Below are positions 39,506 through 48,092 of a DNA stretch of 64,000 nt, in pieces. The first letter of the stretch is position 1; the number at the start of each line of letters is the position of its first letter. Source of the stretch: Roseateles sp. (lineage in GTDB: Bacteria > Pseudomonadota > Gammaproteobacteria > Burkholderiales > Burkholderiaceae_C). A program made the translations under genes and the position numbers. Where the stretch lies: contig JACDQM010000188.1 of NCBI GenBank assembly GCA_015657635.1, positions 1-64,000 on the forward strand. Direction: 5' to 3'. The notes under the pieces were generated by a model. That model saw nothing but the letters and a program-made list of their open reading frames with translations, searched no databases and was not told where the DNA came from.

Positions 39506-41293
39506 ATGCGCAGGCGCGGCTGGCTGCAGGGCTCGCTGGCGCTGGCCGCCAGCCCCTGGGCGGCAGCCCAGGCTGACGGCAGCCGCAGCAAGAAGATCCT
39601 GCGCACCGCCTTCAACTCGGGCGAAGTGGGCTTCGATCCGCCGCAGGTGTCTGACCAGACCTCGGTCATCATCAACGCGCACATCTTCGAGCCACCGCTG
39701 ACCTACGACTGCCTGGCTCGCCCGGCCCTGCTGCGCCCGCTGACCGCCGCTGCGCTGCCCGAGATCAGTGACGAGGCCCGCCGCTTCGTCTTCACGCTGC
39801 AGCCCGGCATCTTCTTCAGCGATGACCCGGCCTTCAAGGGCCGGCCTCGCGAGCTGGTGGCGCAGGACTATGTCTACAGCATCAAGCGCTTCTTCGACCC
39901 GCGCCTGAAGACCGAGCACCTCTACCAGTTCGAGAACGCCCAGATCCTCGGCATGAGCGCGCTGCGCCAGCGCGCGCTGAAGGCCAAGACCGGGCTGGAC
40001 TACGACAGCCCCGTCGAAGGCCTGCGCGCGCTGGACCGCTACCGCTTCGAGCTGCGGCTGGCGCAGAGCGACCCACGCTTCATCCATGTGTTCGCCAATG
40101 CCGGGCTGACGGGCGCCGTCGCGCGCGAGGTGGTCGAAGCCTATGGCGCCGATCTGATGGCCCATCCGGTGGGCACCGGGCCGTTTCGGCTCAAGTCCTG
40201 GCGGCGCGGCTCGCTGACGGTGCTGGAGAAGAACCCGGGCTTTCGCGAGCAGCGCTTCGACAGCGTGGCGCCCGCCGGTGATGCGCAGGCCCAGGCCATG
40301 GCGCAGCGCCTGGCCGGCCAACGCCTGCCGCTGGTGGACGAGGTGCATGTCAGCATCATCGAAGAAGAACAGCCGCGCTGGCTGGCCTTTGCCGGCGGTG
40401 AACTGGATGTGCTGGAGATGCCGCCCGGCGTGGCGCCGATGGCCGTGCCCGGCGGCCGGCTGGCGCCGAATCTGGCCGCGCGCGGCGTGCAGGCGCGCCA
40501 GACCGTCGGTGCCGACGTCAAGCTGAGCTACTTCAACTTCGACGATCCGCAGATCGGCGGCTTCACGCCCGAGAAGGTGGCGCTGCGCCGCGCCATCGCA
40601 CTGGCCTATGACAACGCAGCCGAGATCCGCCTGGTCTTCAAGGGCCAGGCCGTGCCGGCGCAGTCGCTGCTGCCGCCTGCGGTGTATGGCCACGACCCGC
40701 AGCTCAAGAGCGAGATGAGCGCCGCCGACCTGCCGCGCGCCCGCGCGCTGCTGGCCACCTACGGCTACAAGGACGCAGATGGCGATGGTTATCTGGAGAA
40801 CCCCGACGGCTCACGCCTGACGCTGCGCATGGCAGGCACCAGCAACAGCCGTCAGCGCGCCATCAACGAGCTGTGGAAGAAGCGCATGGACGCCCTGGGC
40901 CTGCGCATGGAGTTCGAGACCGGGCAGTTCGGCGAGCTGATCAAGAAGGCGCTGGCCGGCCAGCTGATGATGTGGGGCTACAGCTGGAACAGCTCATCGC
41001 CCGACGGCGATTTCTTCCTGGGCATGGGCTATGGCCCCAACAGCGGCCAGTCGAACGATGCGCGCATGCAGCTGCCGGCCTATGACGCGCTGTACCGGCG
41101 CCAGCGCGCCCTGCCCGACGGCCCCGAGCGCCAGGCTGCGATGCGCGACGCCAACCGCATGATGCTGGCCTATGTGCCCTATCTGGCGCACTGGCATGCG
41201 ATCCGTGTGGACCTGAGCCAGAAGCGCGTGCACGGCTTCTGGCGCCACCCCTTTGCGCGCGACTGGTGGCGCTTCGTCGACATGGGCGACTGA
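39506..41293 (+). CDS. Extracellular solute-binding protein family 5, paralogue 4 (most divergent)
   Basis: About 595 residues. The N-terminus MRRRGWLQGSLALAASPWAA has an Arg-rich Tat-like start, unlike the Sec-type signals of the other three. The fold has HPVGTGPFRLKSWRRGS, and the shared block is altered to YFNFDDPQIGGFTPEKVALR. A GTG at 39500 overlapping the previous stop is an alternative start. If truly Tat-exported it would fold before export, a difference from its siblings. Last gene of the four-gene operon. Confidence 0.93.
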   Translation: MRRRGWLQGSLALAASPWAAAQADGSRSKKILRTAFNSGEVGFDPPQVSDQTSVIINAHIFEPPLTYDCLARPALLRPLTAAALPEISDEARRFVFTLQPGIFFSDDPAFKGRPRELVAQDYVYSIKRFFDPRLKTEHLYQFENAQILGMSALRQRALKAKTGLDYDSPVEGLRALDRYRFELRLAQSDPRFIHVFANAGLTGAVAREVVEAYGADLMAHPVGTGPFRLKSWRRGSLTVLEKNPGFREQRFDSVAPAGDAQAQAMAQRLAGQRLPLVDEVHVSIIEEEQPRWLAFAGGELDVLEMPPGVAPMAVPGGRLAPNLAARGVQARQTVGADVKLSYFNFDDPQIGGFTPEKVALRRAIALAYDNAAEIRLVFKGQAVPAQSLLPPAVYGHDPQLKSEMSAADLPRARALLATYGYKDADGDGYLENPDGSRLTLRMAGTSNSRQRAINELWKKRMDALGLRMEFETGQFGELIKKALAGQLMMWGYSWNSSSPDGDFFLGMGYGPNSGQSNDARMQLPAYDALYRRQRALPDGPERQAAMRDANRMMLAYVPYLAHWHAIRVDLSQKRVHGFWRHPFARDWWRFVDMGD

Positions 41294-41403
41294 GCTCCGG
41301 GCTGCATCCGGCCTGCGTGTCCGGAAGCGGCGAGACAGCGTCCCCCGGCCTTGCTTCAATGCCGGCAGCGGCGAGACAGGCTCGCCGACGAAAGGGATGC
41401 TCG

Positions 41404-41874
41404 ATGAAGACCAAGCTTGTGGTGCGCGGCGTTGACTCCGCCTGGGTAGACGCGGTGCGCAAGGGCGGCGGCGACGCCAACGGACAAGCAGCACTGCGCA
41501 AGCCGGCTGTCGGACTGGCCAACCCCTGCCGGCACTGCCTGCAACTGATCGCGCCGGGCGAGCCCATGCTGGTGCTGGCCTACCGCCCCTTCAGCACCTT
41601 GCAGCCCTATGCTGAGCTGGGCCCGATCTTTTTGCACAGCGAGACCTGCAGCCGCTACGACAGCGATGCCTTGCCGGCCTGGTTTGCCCACCTGCAACCC
41701 GCGCTGATCCGCGGCTACGGCCACGATGATGGCATTCGCTATGAAACCGGCGCCGTGTTACCCGGCCAAGAGCTGGCCGCCGAATGCGAGAAGATCCTGA
41801 GCTCGGCCGAAGTCGCCTATGTGCACATCCGCTCGAAGTTCAACTGTTTTCAGTGCCGCGTGGACCGCGCCTAG
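41404..41874 (+). CDS. DUF1203 domain protein
   Basis: 156 residues matching the DUF1203 family pattern: CRHCLQLIAPGEPMLVLAYRPF, GPIFLHSETCSRY, RGYGHDDGIRYETG and a C-terminal YVHIRSKFNCFQCRVDRA. The paired CxxC and CxxxxC-type Cys and conserved His suggest metal binding, but the function is unknown. ATG 41404 is used; the upstream in-frame extension to 41266 overlaps the end of the preceding gene. Confidence 0.88.
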   Translation: MKTKLVVRGVDSAWVDAVRKGGGDANGQAALRKPAVGLANPCRHCLQLIAPGEPMLVLAYRPFSTLQPYAELGPIFLHSETCSRYDSDALPAWFAHLQPALIRGYGHDDGIRYETGAVLPGQELAAECEKILSSAEVAYVHIRSKFNCFQCRVDRA

Positions 41875-41926
41875 CGCTCAGGCGACGCAGCCTGAGAAGG
41901 CGCCGGGGCGCAAGACGGGTGAGAGC

Positions 41927-42394
41927 TCAAGCCTCGCCCGCTGATCGCGATTCGCGTTGCTTGTCGCTGGGCGGCGGGCCGCCGCCACAGGCATCCGCCC
42001 CGCTCTGGCAGGCCAGCGGATTGGCAAGGAACAGCCAGCCGACGGCCAAGGACACGGGAACGGCCAGGAGCCAGTGCTGGCTGCCAGTCAGCCACGCGCC
42101 TGACGCCCCCAGCAGCAGCCCGAAAGCCAGCAGGCAGAACAAGGCCCAGAGGCGCAGACTGCTGCGCTCAACGCCTCCGCGACCGGCGAGGCGCACCAGC
42201 TGAAAAGCCGCCCCACCCAGAACCAAGAGCAGCCAGCTGCCCACACTGAGCAGCGCGAACGAGGACAGCGCACTGCGCTCGCAGATCGCGCCAAGCAAGG
42301 GACTGTCACCTTCGCATCCGAAGGCAAGCAGTGCGAAGGCCAGGCCAGGGCCGAGATGCAGCAAGGCCAGTCCGTAGAGCAGCGCGCGCAGCAT
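41927..42394 (-). CDS. Unrecognised small membrane protein
   Basis: 155 residues with about four hydrophobic helices (LYGLALLHLGPGLAFALLAF, SFALLSVGSWLLLVLGGAAF, LWALFCLLAFGLLLGASGAW, HWLLAVPVSLAVGWLFLANP) and a polar Gly/Pro-rich tail. No family recognised. Start ATG 42394. It is convergent with the DUF1203 gene and shares strand with the next small gene. Confidence 0.6.
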   Translation of the reverse strand: MLRALLYGLALLHLGPGLAFALLAFGCEGDSPLLGAICERSALSSFALLSVGSWLLLVLGGAAFQLVRLAGRGGVERSSLRLWALFCLLAFGLLLGASGAWLTGSQHWLLAVPVSLAVGWLFLANPLACQSGADACGGGPPPSDKQRESRSAGEA

Positions 42395-42473
42395 GGTGAT
42401 CGGCGAGGTCTGCGGGCCTAAGCGCTCAGCTGCGCACCTGCGGGCGCTGGCCCAAGCCCGGCCATGGCGCGTC

Positions 42474-42650
42474 TCATACGCCTTGATCGGCAGCTTTGGG
42501 CTGCTCCGGTTTGCTGGCAGCACGCAGCCAGAACCACAGCTCCAGCATGCCGCCCAGCACAAGGAACGTGCCCGCGCTGGCTTTGAACCCGTCAAAGTAG
42601 GCGGCAAGCGCGGCGACGAGGATCAGCAGTGTGAAGAGGTGGTGTTTCAT
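42474..42650 (-). CDS. Very small membrane protein
   Basis: 58 residues: a short start MKHHLFTLLILVAALAAYF, a second hydrophobic segment TFLVLGGMLELWFWLRA, and a charged tail KPEQPKAADQGV. Two membrane helices are likely. A GAGAG lies immediately before ATG 42650. Function unknown. It is divergent from marC. Confidence 0.6.
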   Translation of the reverse strand: MKHHLFTLLILVAALAAYFDGFKASAGTFLVLGGMLELWFWLRAASKPEQPKAADQGV

Positions 42651-42779
42651 CTCTCGTTCCCGATTCGGTGCGTACACAGGCCCGGTCCGAGCGTAGCAGG
42701 ACAGGCCCCCGGAAGGCATCGGCAGCGCGGCGCGCAGGCGCTAGGATGCCCCCTGTTCGAAGCGTCCAAGGGAGCCCAT

Positions 42780-43451
42780 ATGCCCGCGATCAGCGACTTT
42801 CTGCACGCCCTGCTTCTGGTGCCGCTCACCTTGCTGCCGATCATGAATCCTCTCAGCAGCGCGCCAGTGTTCAGCCTGACGGCCGGCTCTGATCCGATGG
42901 TCAATCATCAGCTGGCCAGGCAGGTAGCCATCAACTGCTGGTTCGTCATCGTCGGCTCCATCCTGGTCGGCACCTATGTGCTGGACCTGTTCGGCATCTC
43001 CTTGCCTATCGTGCGCATCGCCGGTGGGCTGCTGGTGGCGGCATCGGGCTGGCGCATGCTGGGGCGCGGCGACGACGACAAGGTGCAGGCCGCCGTCAAG
43101 CGATCTCAGGCCGACAAGCTGTCGCGCAGCGAGTTGGTGCAGCGCAGCTTCTTTCCGATCACCTTCCCGCTGACCACCGGGCCTGGCACGATTGCCGCGG
43201 CCATCGCCATCGGCGCCAGCCTGCCGCGCAAGCCGGCCCTCTTTGCCGCCAGCGCTGCAATCGCAATGCTGGGCGCCTTGATCACCGTCGTGCTGATCTA
43301 CCTGCTGTACCGCCACGCCAACCTGCTGCTGGCGAGGCTGGGCGAGGTGGGTACGCTGGTGCTGACGCGGCTGATGGCTTTCCTGCTGCTGTGCATCGGG
43401 ATCCAGATCATGTGGACAGGCTGGGCCGAGCTGAACGGCATCACGAGCTAG
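42780..43451 (+). CDS. MarC family integral membrane protein
   Basis: 223 residues with six membrane helices. Family signatures are LPIMNPLSSAPVFSLT near the start and FPLTTGPGTIAAAIAIG in the middle. The function of MarC proteins is unknown; the early link to antibiotic resistance was not upheld. The stop codon TAG lies inside the left arm of a 79-bp palindromic element, so the last residues may have been set by that insertion. ATG 42780 follows a GGGAG-like site. Confidence 0.92.
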   Translation: MPAISDFLHALLLVPLTLLPIMNPLSSAPVFSLTAGSDPMVNHQLARQVAINCWFVIVGSILVGTYVLDLFGISLPIVRIAGGLLVAASGWRMLGRGDDDKVQAAVKRSQADKLSRSELVQRSFFPITFPLTTGPGTIAAAIAIGASLPRKPALFAASAAIAMLGALITVVLIYLLYRHANLLLARLGEVGTLVLTRLMAFLLLCIGIQIMWTGWAELNGITS

Positions 43452-43526
43452 TGTCCTGCGCCGCAAATGCCTACACAAAGTGAAGACGCGCCTTCATGTG
43501 CAGGAACTTGTGGGTCAGGACACTAG
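43448..43526. repeat. 79-bp palindromic element at the end of marC
   Basis: Perfect 11-bp ends CTAGTGTCCTG (43448-43458) and CAGGACACTAG (43516-43526). The inside is also roughly palindromic (CCTACACAAAGTGAAGACGCG against CCTGCACATGAAGGCGCG). Read as an insertion it would be 71 bp with TGTCCTG ends and a CTAG 4-bp target duplication; because CTAG is itself a palindrome this cannot be proved. It resembles a small MITE. Confidence 0.75.
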
Positions 43527-43596
43527 GAATTCAGCTGCTCAGCCCAGCACCACACGGGCGCACGGTTCCAGGGCGACAGCTCGCAAGGCGGGCGCG

Positions 43597-44676
43597 TCAT
43601 CCCCGTCCGGCGCAGCTGCGCAAGGCTTGGCCGGCCTGTGCCAATGCCGCGGCAATCGCGCCGATATGGGTCTCGTCTGGCGCCGGCCAATCCTCGCCCG
43701 GCGCCTGCAAGCGAGCCAGCGCGGCCGGGCCCAGCAAGGCTTCGCGCCGGAACTCGAGCTGCAGCGCGCCAACGGCCGGCTGGCCCAGCGCCCGCAGCCG
43801 CGCGCCAAAGTGCAGCGTCTCGTACGCGCCCTTGTAGGGGTGATTCAGCAGCAGTTCGCGGCGCTGCGCCTCGGCGCTCAGTCCGAGGGTCGCGCCCCAG
43901 GCCTGCGCAATGCGGCGCAACTCAGAGCCTGCCAGGGTCACCGGCTCGCCCACGGCGTCGCCCTGGTCATCGCCCCGGTTGCCCAGGTTCGCCCAGTTCG
44001 GCAACCTGTCCTCAGGAGCGCGCTCCATGACGATCGCACCATCCGCGCGCATCTTGGTGTTCATCGTGTCGTGCAGGCTGATCACGCGCAGCGCTGCATC
44101 CGCCGGACGCTGCGCCAGCACGGCTTGCAGCACCGCCTCGCAGGCGGCCCGGTAGACCGCAACGGTGCGCGCCGCTGCGTCGCTCATGGCCTGGCCGAGC
44201 GCCAGCCACTGCGCTTCGCTGTCGGGCTCAAGCAGAACCGCCTCTCCCGCAAAGGTGACAGGGCGCACGGCATCGACGCCTGCAAAGCTGACAGCTTCAC
44301 CGGCCCGCTGCCGAGCCATGCGCCGGTAGAACTCGCGCAGGCCGTCCATCGGCCGCTCCGGAGGCGCGCGGTTGGCGTCCAGCACCAATCGCGACACCGG
44401 ATTCTCGATGTAGACCGTGTGAGCGTCGGCCTGCGCCCAGGCCCGGCCCAGGCTGGCCGTGATGCAGTCCGAGAAGTCGCACTGCTTGCGCAGGCTCAGC
44501 TCAGCGGCAATGAAGGGCTTCAGCTCCAGCGGGAATGCCGCGCTGGCATGCGGCCCGAGCACGATGGTGTCGATGCGCGCCGCGACCTCAGCCAGGGTCT
44601 GCTGGCCCTGCCAGAACACCAGCTCCTCGACGCTGTAGCGGCGACCGGATTCAATCCATAGCAAGGCGTGCTTCAT
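43597..44676 (-). CDS. N-formylglutamate amidohydrolase-like protein
   Basis: 359 residues. Signatures of the family: VLGPHASAAFPLELKPF, CDFSDCITASLGRAWA, VYIENPVSRLVLDANR, VISLHDTMNTKM and LLLNHPYKGAYE. The enzyme HutG releases formate from N-formylglutamate at the end of one histidine-degradation route. No other hut gene is nearby and the protein is longer than classical HutG, so a related amide substrate is possible. It starts 6 bases after the dicarboxylate-carrier gene and is almost certainly co-transcribed, suggesting the carrier moves its substrate or product. Confidence 0.82.
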   Translation of the reverse strand: MKHALLWIESGRRYSVEELVFWQGQQTLAEVAARIDTIVLGPHASAAFPLELKPFIAAELSLRKQCDFSDCITASLGRAWAQADAHTVYIENPVSRLVLDANRAPPERPMDGLREFYRRMARQRAGEAVSFAGVDAVRPVTFAGEAVLLEPDSEAQWLALGQAMSDAAARTVAVYRAACEAVLQAVLAQRPADAALRVISLHDTMNTKMRADGAIVMERAPEDRLPNWANLGNRGDDQGDAVGEPVTLAGSELRRIAQAWGATLGLSAEAQRRELLLNHPYKGAYETLHFGARLRALGQPAVGALQLEFRREALLGPAALARLQAPGEDWPAPDETHIGAIAAALAQAGQALRSCAGRG

Positions 44677-44682
44677 GGCGCT

Positions 44683-46008
44683 CTACCGCAGAGCCGCGAT
44701 GCCCAGACCCGCGCCCACCGCCACCAGCGCATAGATCAGCACCGGTAGCAAGAAGGAGTGATTGATCACCGCCGCGCCTATGCGTGTGCTGCCGGTAGCG
44801 TCCAGTTCCACGGTGGCGATCTGCGAGCCATTGGTGGGCAGCAGGAACACGCCCACCACCGCCGGCCACATGGCGGCCAGCGTCTGCGGCTCAAGGCCTA
44901 GCGCGATGCCGATGGGGATGATGGAGAAGGTGGCGCTGGACTGGCTGGTGGTGATGGCCGCCACCGCGAACAGCGCCACCGCGATCATGATCGGCGTCTG
45001 CTTGGCCAGCTCGCCCAGGCCGCCCACGATGACCGTCTCATTGGCGGCGATGAAGGTGTTGGCCATCCAGGCCACGCCGAACAGCGCGACGACGGCCACC
45101 ATGCCCGAGTCGAACAGCGGGCTCTTGACGATGTCGCCGGCCTTGATGCGGCACAACGCGGTGATCATCGCCGCCACGGTGAACATGGTGATCTGGATCA
45201 GCTGGGACAGGTCCACCTCGACCAGCTTGCCCTTGCTGCTGACCAGCGGGCGAAGTTCTTCAAAGATGCCGGCACAGACAATGAAGGCCACACCGGCCAT
45301 GAAGATCAGGGCCGAGCGCTTGCCCGCTGGCGTCACTGCCTTGGCCTGCGCGTCGCCGGAGGGCGGCTTCAGTTCGCCGGAAGCCAGCCGCGCGAGGTAC
45401 TCGGGGTCTTGCTCCAGCTCCTTGCCGCGCCGGTTCATCACAAAGGCACCGACGATGATCGCCAGGATGGAGGCCGGCACGGTGATGGCGAGGATGTCCG
45501 TGATCTTGAAGCCCAGCGGCGCCAGCAGGCCCACCATGGCAGCGGTTGCCGCCGACACCGGGCTGGAGGTGATCGCCAGCTGCCCGGCGGTCGCGGACAA
45601 GGCCAGCGGCCGCTCGGGCCGCACCTTGTTGGCGTAGGACACCTCGTAGATCACAGGCATCAGCGAGTAGTAGATATTGCCGGTGCCGGCACCCGCGCAA
45701 AAGCCGTAGGTGGTGAGCGGCGCCACATAGGTGATCTGGCGCGGGAAGCGCCGGATCAGCTTCTGCGCCAGGCTCACCAGGTAGTCGATTCCGCCGGCAA
45801 GCTGCATCGCTCCTGCCGCCGTGACCACCGTCATGATGATCAGCATCGCGCTGACCGGCACGCTGCCGGGCGCAATCTTGAACAAGAGCACAAAGGCCAG
45901 CACGCCCACCGCGCCGAACAGGCCGATGGCCATGCCCTTGTAGTGCACGCCCACCGCGATCAGCCCGATCACCATCAGGCCCTGGACCAGGATCAGAAGC
46001 ATCTCCAT
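44683..46008 (-). CDS. Dcu family C4-dicarboxylate carrier
   Basis: 441 residues, about 10-12 membrane helices, normal length for DcuA/DcuB. Landmarks are CAGAGTGNIYYSLMPVIYEV, KVRPERPLALSATAGQLAI and TNGSQIATVELDATGSTRIG. Dcu carriers exchange fumarate, malate, aspartate and succinate. Beside an N-formylglutamate amidohydrolase-like gene it may import an acidic amino-acid derivative. GGGGAGA precedes ATG 46008. A large periplasmic or cytoplasmic loop sits around residues 200-235. Confidence 0.93.
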   Translation of the reverse strand: MEMLLILVQGLMVIGLIAVGVHYKGMAIGLFGAVGVLAFVLLFKIAPGSVPVSAMLIIMTVVTAAGAMQLAGGIDYLVSLAQKLIRRFPRQITYVAPLTTYGFCAGAGTGNIYYSLMPVIYEVSYANKVRPERPLALSATAGQLAITSSPVSAATAAMVGLLAPLGFKITDILAITVPASILAIIVGAFVMNRRGKELEQDPEYLARLASGELKPPSGDAQAKAVTPAGKRSALIFMAGVAFIVCAGIFEELRPLVSSKGKLVEVDLSQLIQITMFTVAAMITALCRIKAGDIVKSPLFDSGMVAVVALFGVAWMANTFIAANETVIVGGLGELAKQTPIMIAVALFAVAAITTSQSSATFSIIPIGIALGLEPQTLAAMWPAVVGVFLLPTNGSQIATVELDATGSTRIGAAVINHSFLLPVLIYALVAVGAGLGIAALR

Positions 46009-46073
46009 GGTTTTCTCCCCCTGTCAGTTGCTGGAAAGCGGCGGCCCGGAGCGCCGGCCGCCAGGCTGCGCAT

Positions 46074-47831
46074 TCAAGGCGTTGGCGGTTTGGCAGGGGC
46101 CTTGAACCAATCGTTCGGCGGCACGACCACTGCCTGTGCGGGCTGCCCCAGGAAGTGCGGCGACATGATCTGCACCCCATGCTCATTGAAGACATCCTGA
46201 ATCGCAGCGTGCAAGGCCGACTGAATCGGCACGCGCTGTATCGCGCTCTCGGTGCCCACGTAGAGCTCGTACTCGACATAGAAGTCCGACAGCGCGCGCT
46301 GGTAGACATAGGGCGAAGGCTGCTGGCGCACGCGCGGCGTGCGTCGCGCTGCTTCCTCCAGCATCGCATGCACTTGCCGCCAAGGCACGTCGTAGCCGAT
46401 GGTCACCTTGACCGTCAGCAGCGTGCCATGCGTGTCAGACAGCTTGGAATAGTTGTGGATCGGCGAAGCCACCAGCACCGAGTTCGGAATGGTGATCTCC
46501 TCGTTGCGGATGCTGATCATCTTGACGGCCAAGGTCGACACCTCGGTGACCATGCCCTGCATGCCGTTGACCTCGATGAAGTCGCCCTTGCGCAGCGCGC
46601 GTGAGTAGACGACGACCAGGCCACTCATCGCCTGGTTGACCACGCCCGATGAGCCCAGCGTCAGCATCACGCCAAACAGCACCGACAGGCCCTTGAAGGC
46701 CTCACTGCTGGAGCCTGGCAGATAGGGGTAGGCGATCGCCAGGCCCAGCCCCCACACCAGCACCGTGACGATGCGCCGGGTGGCCGTCGTGGTCTCGCGG
46801 TGCAGAAAGGGAATCTGCAAGCGCCCCTGTTGCACGGCATTGAAGAAGTAGCCCAGCACATCGGCCATGGCGCGCGTCAGCAGCAGCACGATCAGCACCG
46901 TGGCCACACCGGGGATGCCCTCCAGTGCGCCTCGCCCGACCCAGAGCAGCTTGCGGCCCAGCCAGCCGTCGAGCTCATGCGCCAGCGGCTGGGTCACCAC
47001 GAAGCTCGCCAGTGCCAGACGCAGCCAGACATAGGCCAGCAGCAACAGGATGAACCACAGGAACAGCTGGGTGGTGCCGATGGCCAGCCGGGCCAGCAGC
47101 TCGCGCCAGTCGACGCCGATGCGGCGCGCCGCCATCCGGTCGCGCACCGCCTCCAGCCAGCGCACACCGCGCCGGGTGGCAGCGAGGGCGCCGGCCACCA
47201 GGGCGGCAACGACCGCCGTCGCGCCCAGCACCTTGAGCAGACCCGTCAGCAACAGGCTGCGGTCGCGGGTGGCATGCCAGGTCTGCCGGGCTTGTTCCAG
47301 CCGCTCCAGGATCTGCTGGGACTGCGTCTCCAGCGTCAGGCCGGTCTCCGTGTCGACATCCGCTTCCAGCAACGAGAACAGCGTGGCGTCACCCAGCATG
47401 AACTGCACGCCGGAGACATGCTGAAACTCGAAAGGCAGCGCCCGCAACGGCTGATCGATCGCTGAATCCGGCAGCTGACGGAAGCGGCCTAGCGCCATCT
47501 CGACTCGTTTCGCAGGCACAGCGCCCGCCAGCGTCGCGCGAAGCGTGGCGATATCGCGATTCAGCAGGCGCAGTGTCGCGGGCTCGGCCATGGCGCCCGT
47601 CAGCGGGGCGGCAGCGGCATTGCTGCGCTGCTGCTGCGGCGGTTCAGCGGCTAGCGCCGGCCTGAGCAAGTCGGCACAGAGGACACAGAGCAGACACCAC
47701 AGCCAGGGGCGCCACAGCGAGCCAATGGCTCTCCAGCCAGAGCCCCCCGCCTCGCGGAATGCGTGCGCCACTGTTCCCGCGGCCGACGCTGTGGCCAAGC
47801 AGTTCCCGAATCTGATCAGGCCCATGTGCAT
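46074..47831 (-). CDS. MscS-family mechanosensitive channel, large form
   Basis: About 585 residues: a hydrophobic N-terminus (CLLCVLCADLLRPALAAE, likely signal peptide), a periplasmic helical region (~70-190), several membrane helices, then the MscS core from ~375: pore helix LFGVMLTLGSSGVVNQAMSG, beta domain GDFIEVNGMQGMVTEVSTLA, and the cytoplasmic cage. It releases solutes on osmotic down-shock. The start is uncertain (ATG 47831, 47825 or further up). It lies 65 bases before the Dcu gene on the same strand. Confidence 0.9.
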   Translation of the reverse strand: MHMGLIRFGNCLATASAAGTVAHAFREAGGSGWRAIGSLWRPWLWCLLCVLCADLLRPALAAEPPQQQRSNAAAAPLTGAMAEPATLRLLNRDIATLRATLAGAVPAKRVEMALGRFRQLPDSAIDQPLRALPFEFQHVSGVQFMLGDATLFSLLEADVDTETGLTLETQSQQILERLEQARQTWHATRDRSLLLTGLLKVLGATAVVAALVAGALAATRRGVRWLEAVRDRMAARRIGVDWRELLARLAIGTTQLFLWFILLLLAYVWLRLALASFVVTQPLAHELDGWLGRKLLWVGRGALEGIPGVATVLIVLLLTRAMADVLGYFFNAVQQGRLQIPFLHRETTTATRRIVTVLVWGLGLAIAYPYLPGSSSEAFKGLSVLFGVMLTLGSSGVVNQAMSGLVVVYSRALRKGDFIEVNGMQGMVTEVSTLAVKMISIRNEEITIPNSVLVASPIHNYSKLSDTHGTLLTVKVTIGYDVPWRQVHAMLEEAARRTPRVRQQPSPYVYQRALSDFYVEYELYVGTESAIQRVPIQSALHAAIQDVFNEHGVQIMSPHFLGQPAQAVVVPPNDWFKAPAKPPTP

Positions 47832-48092
47832 TCTGTCGTCCTGCCTCGCTACCGGGTCAAGCCCGGACTGCAAAGTGCTGATGACGCGTGTCGCCCTGCA
47901 GGAAGCGCAGAGAGCTGATCAGCAAGTGGCCCCAAGTCTTGCACGAAATGCCCGCACTCCTTGTGCCCGTGTCGGGTGACAGACACAGGCCTGCGGCCAT
48001 GTTCCAAGCGCCAGCGGCGCAGCCGGCATCAAAGCCGCCAAAGCCCCGACGCCTCGCGCCACCTGACGCCTGTGCTGAGCGCCAAGCTGTGC

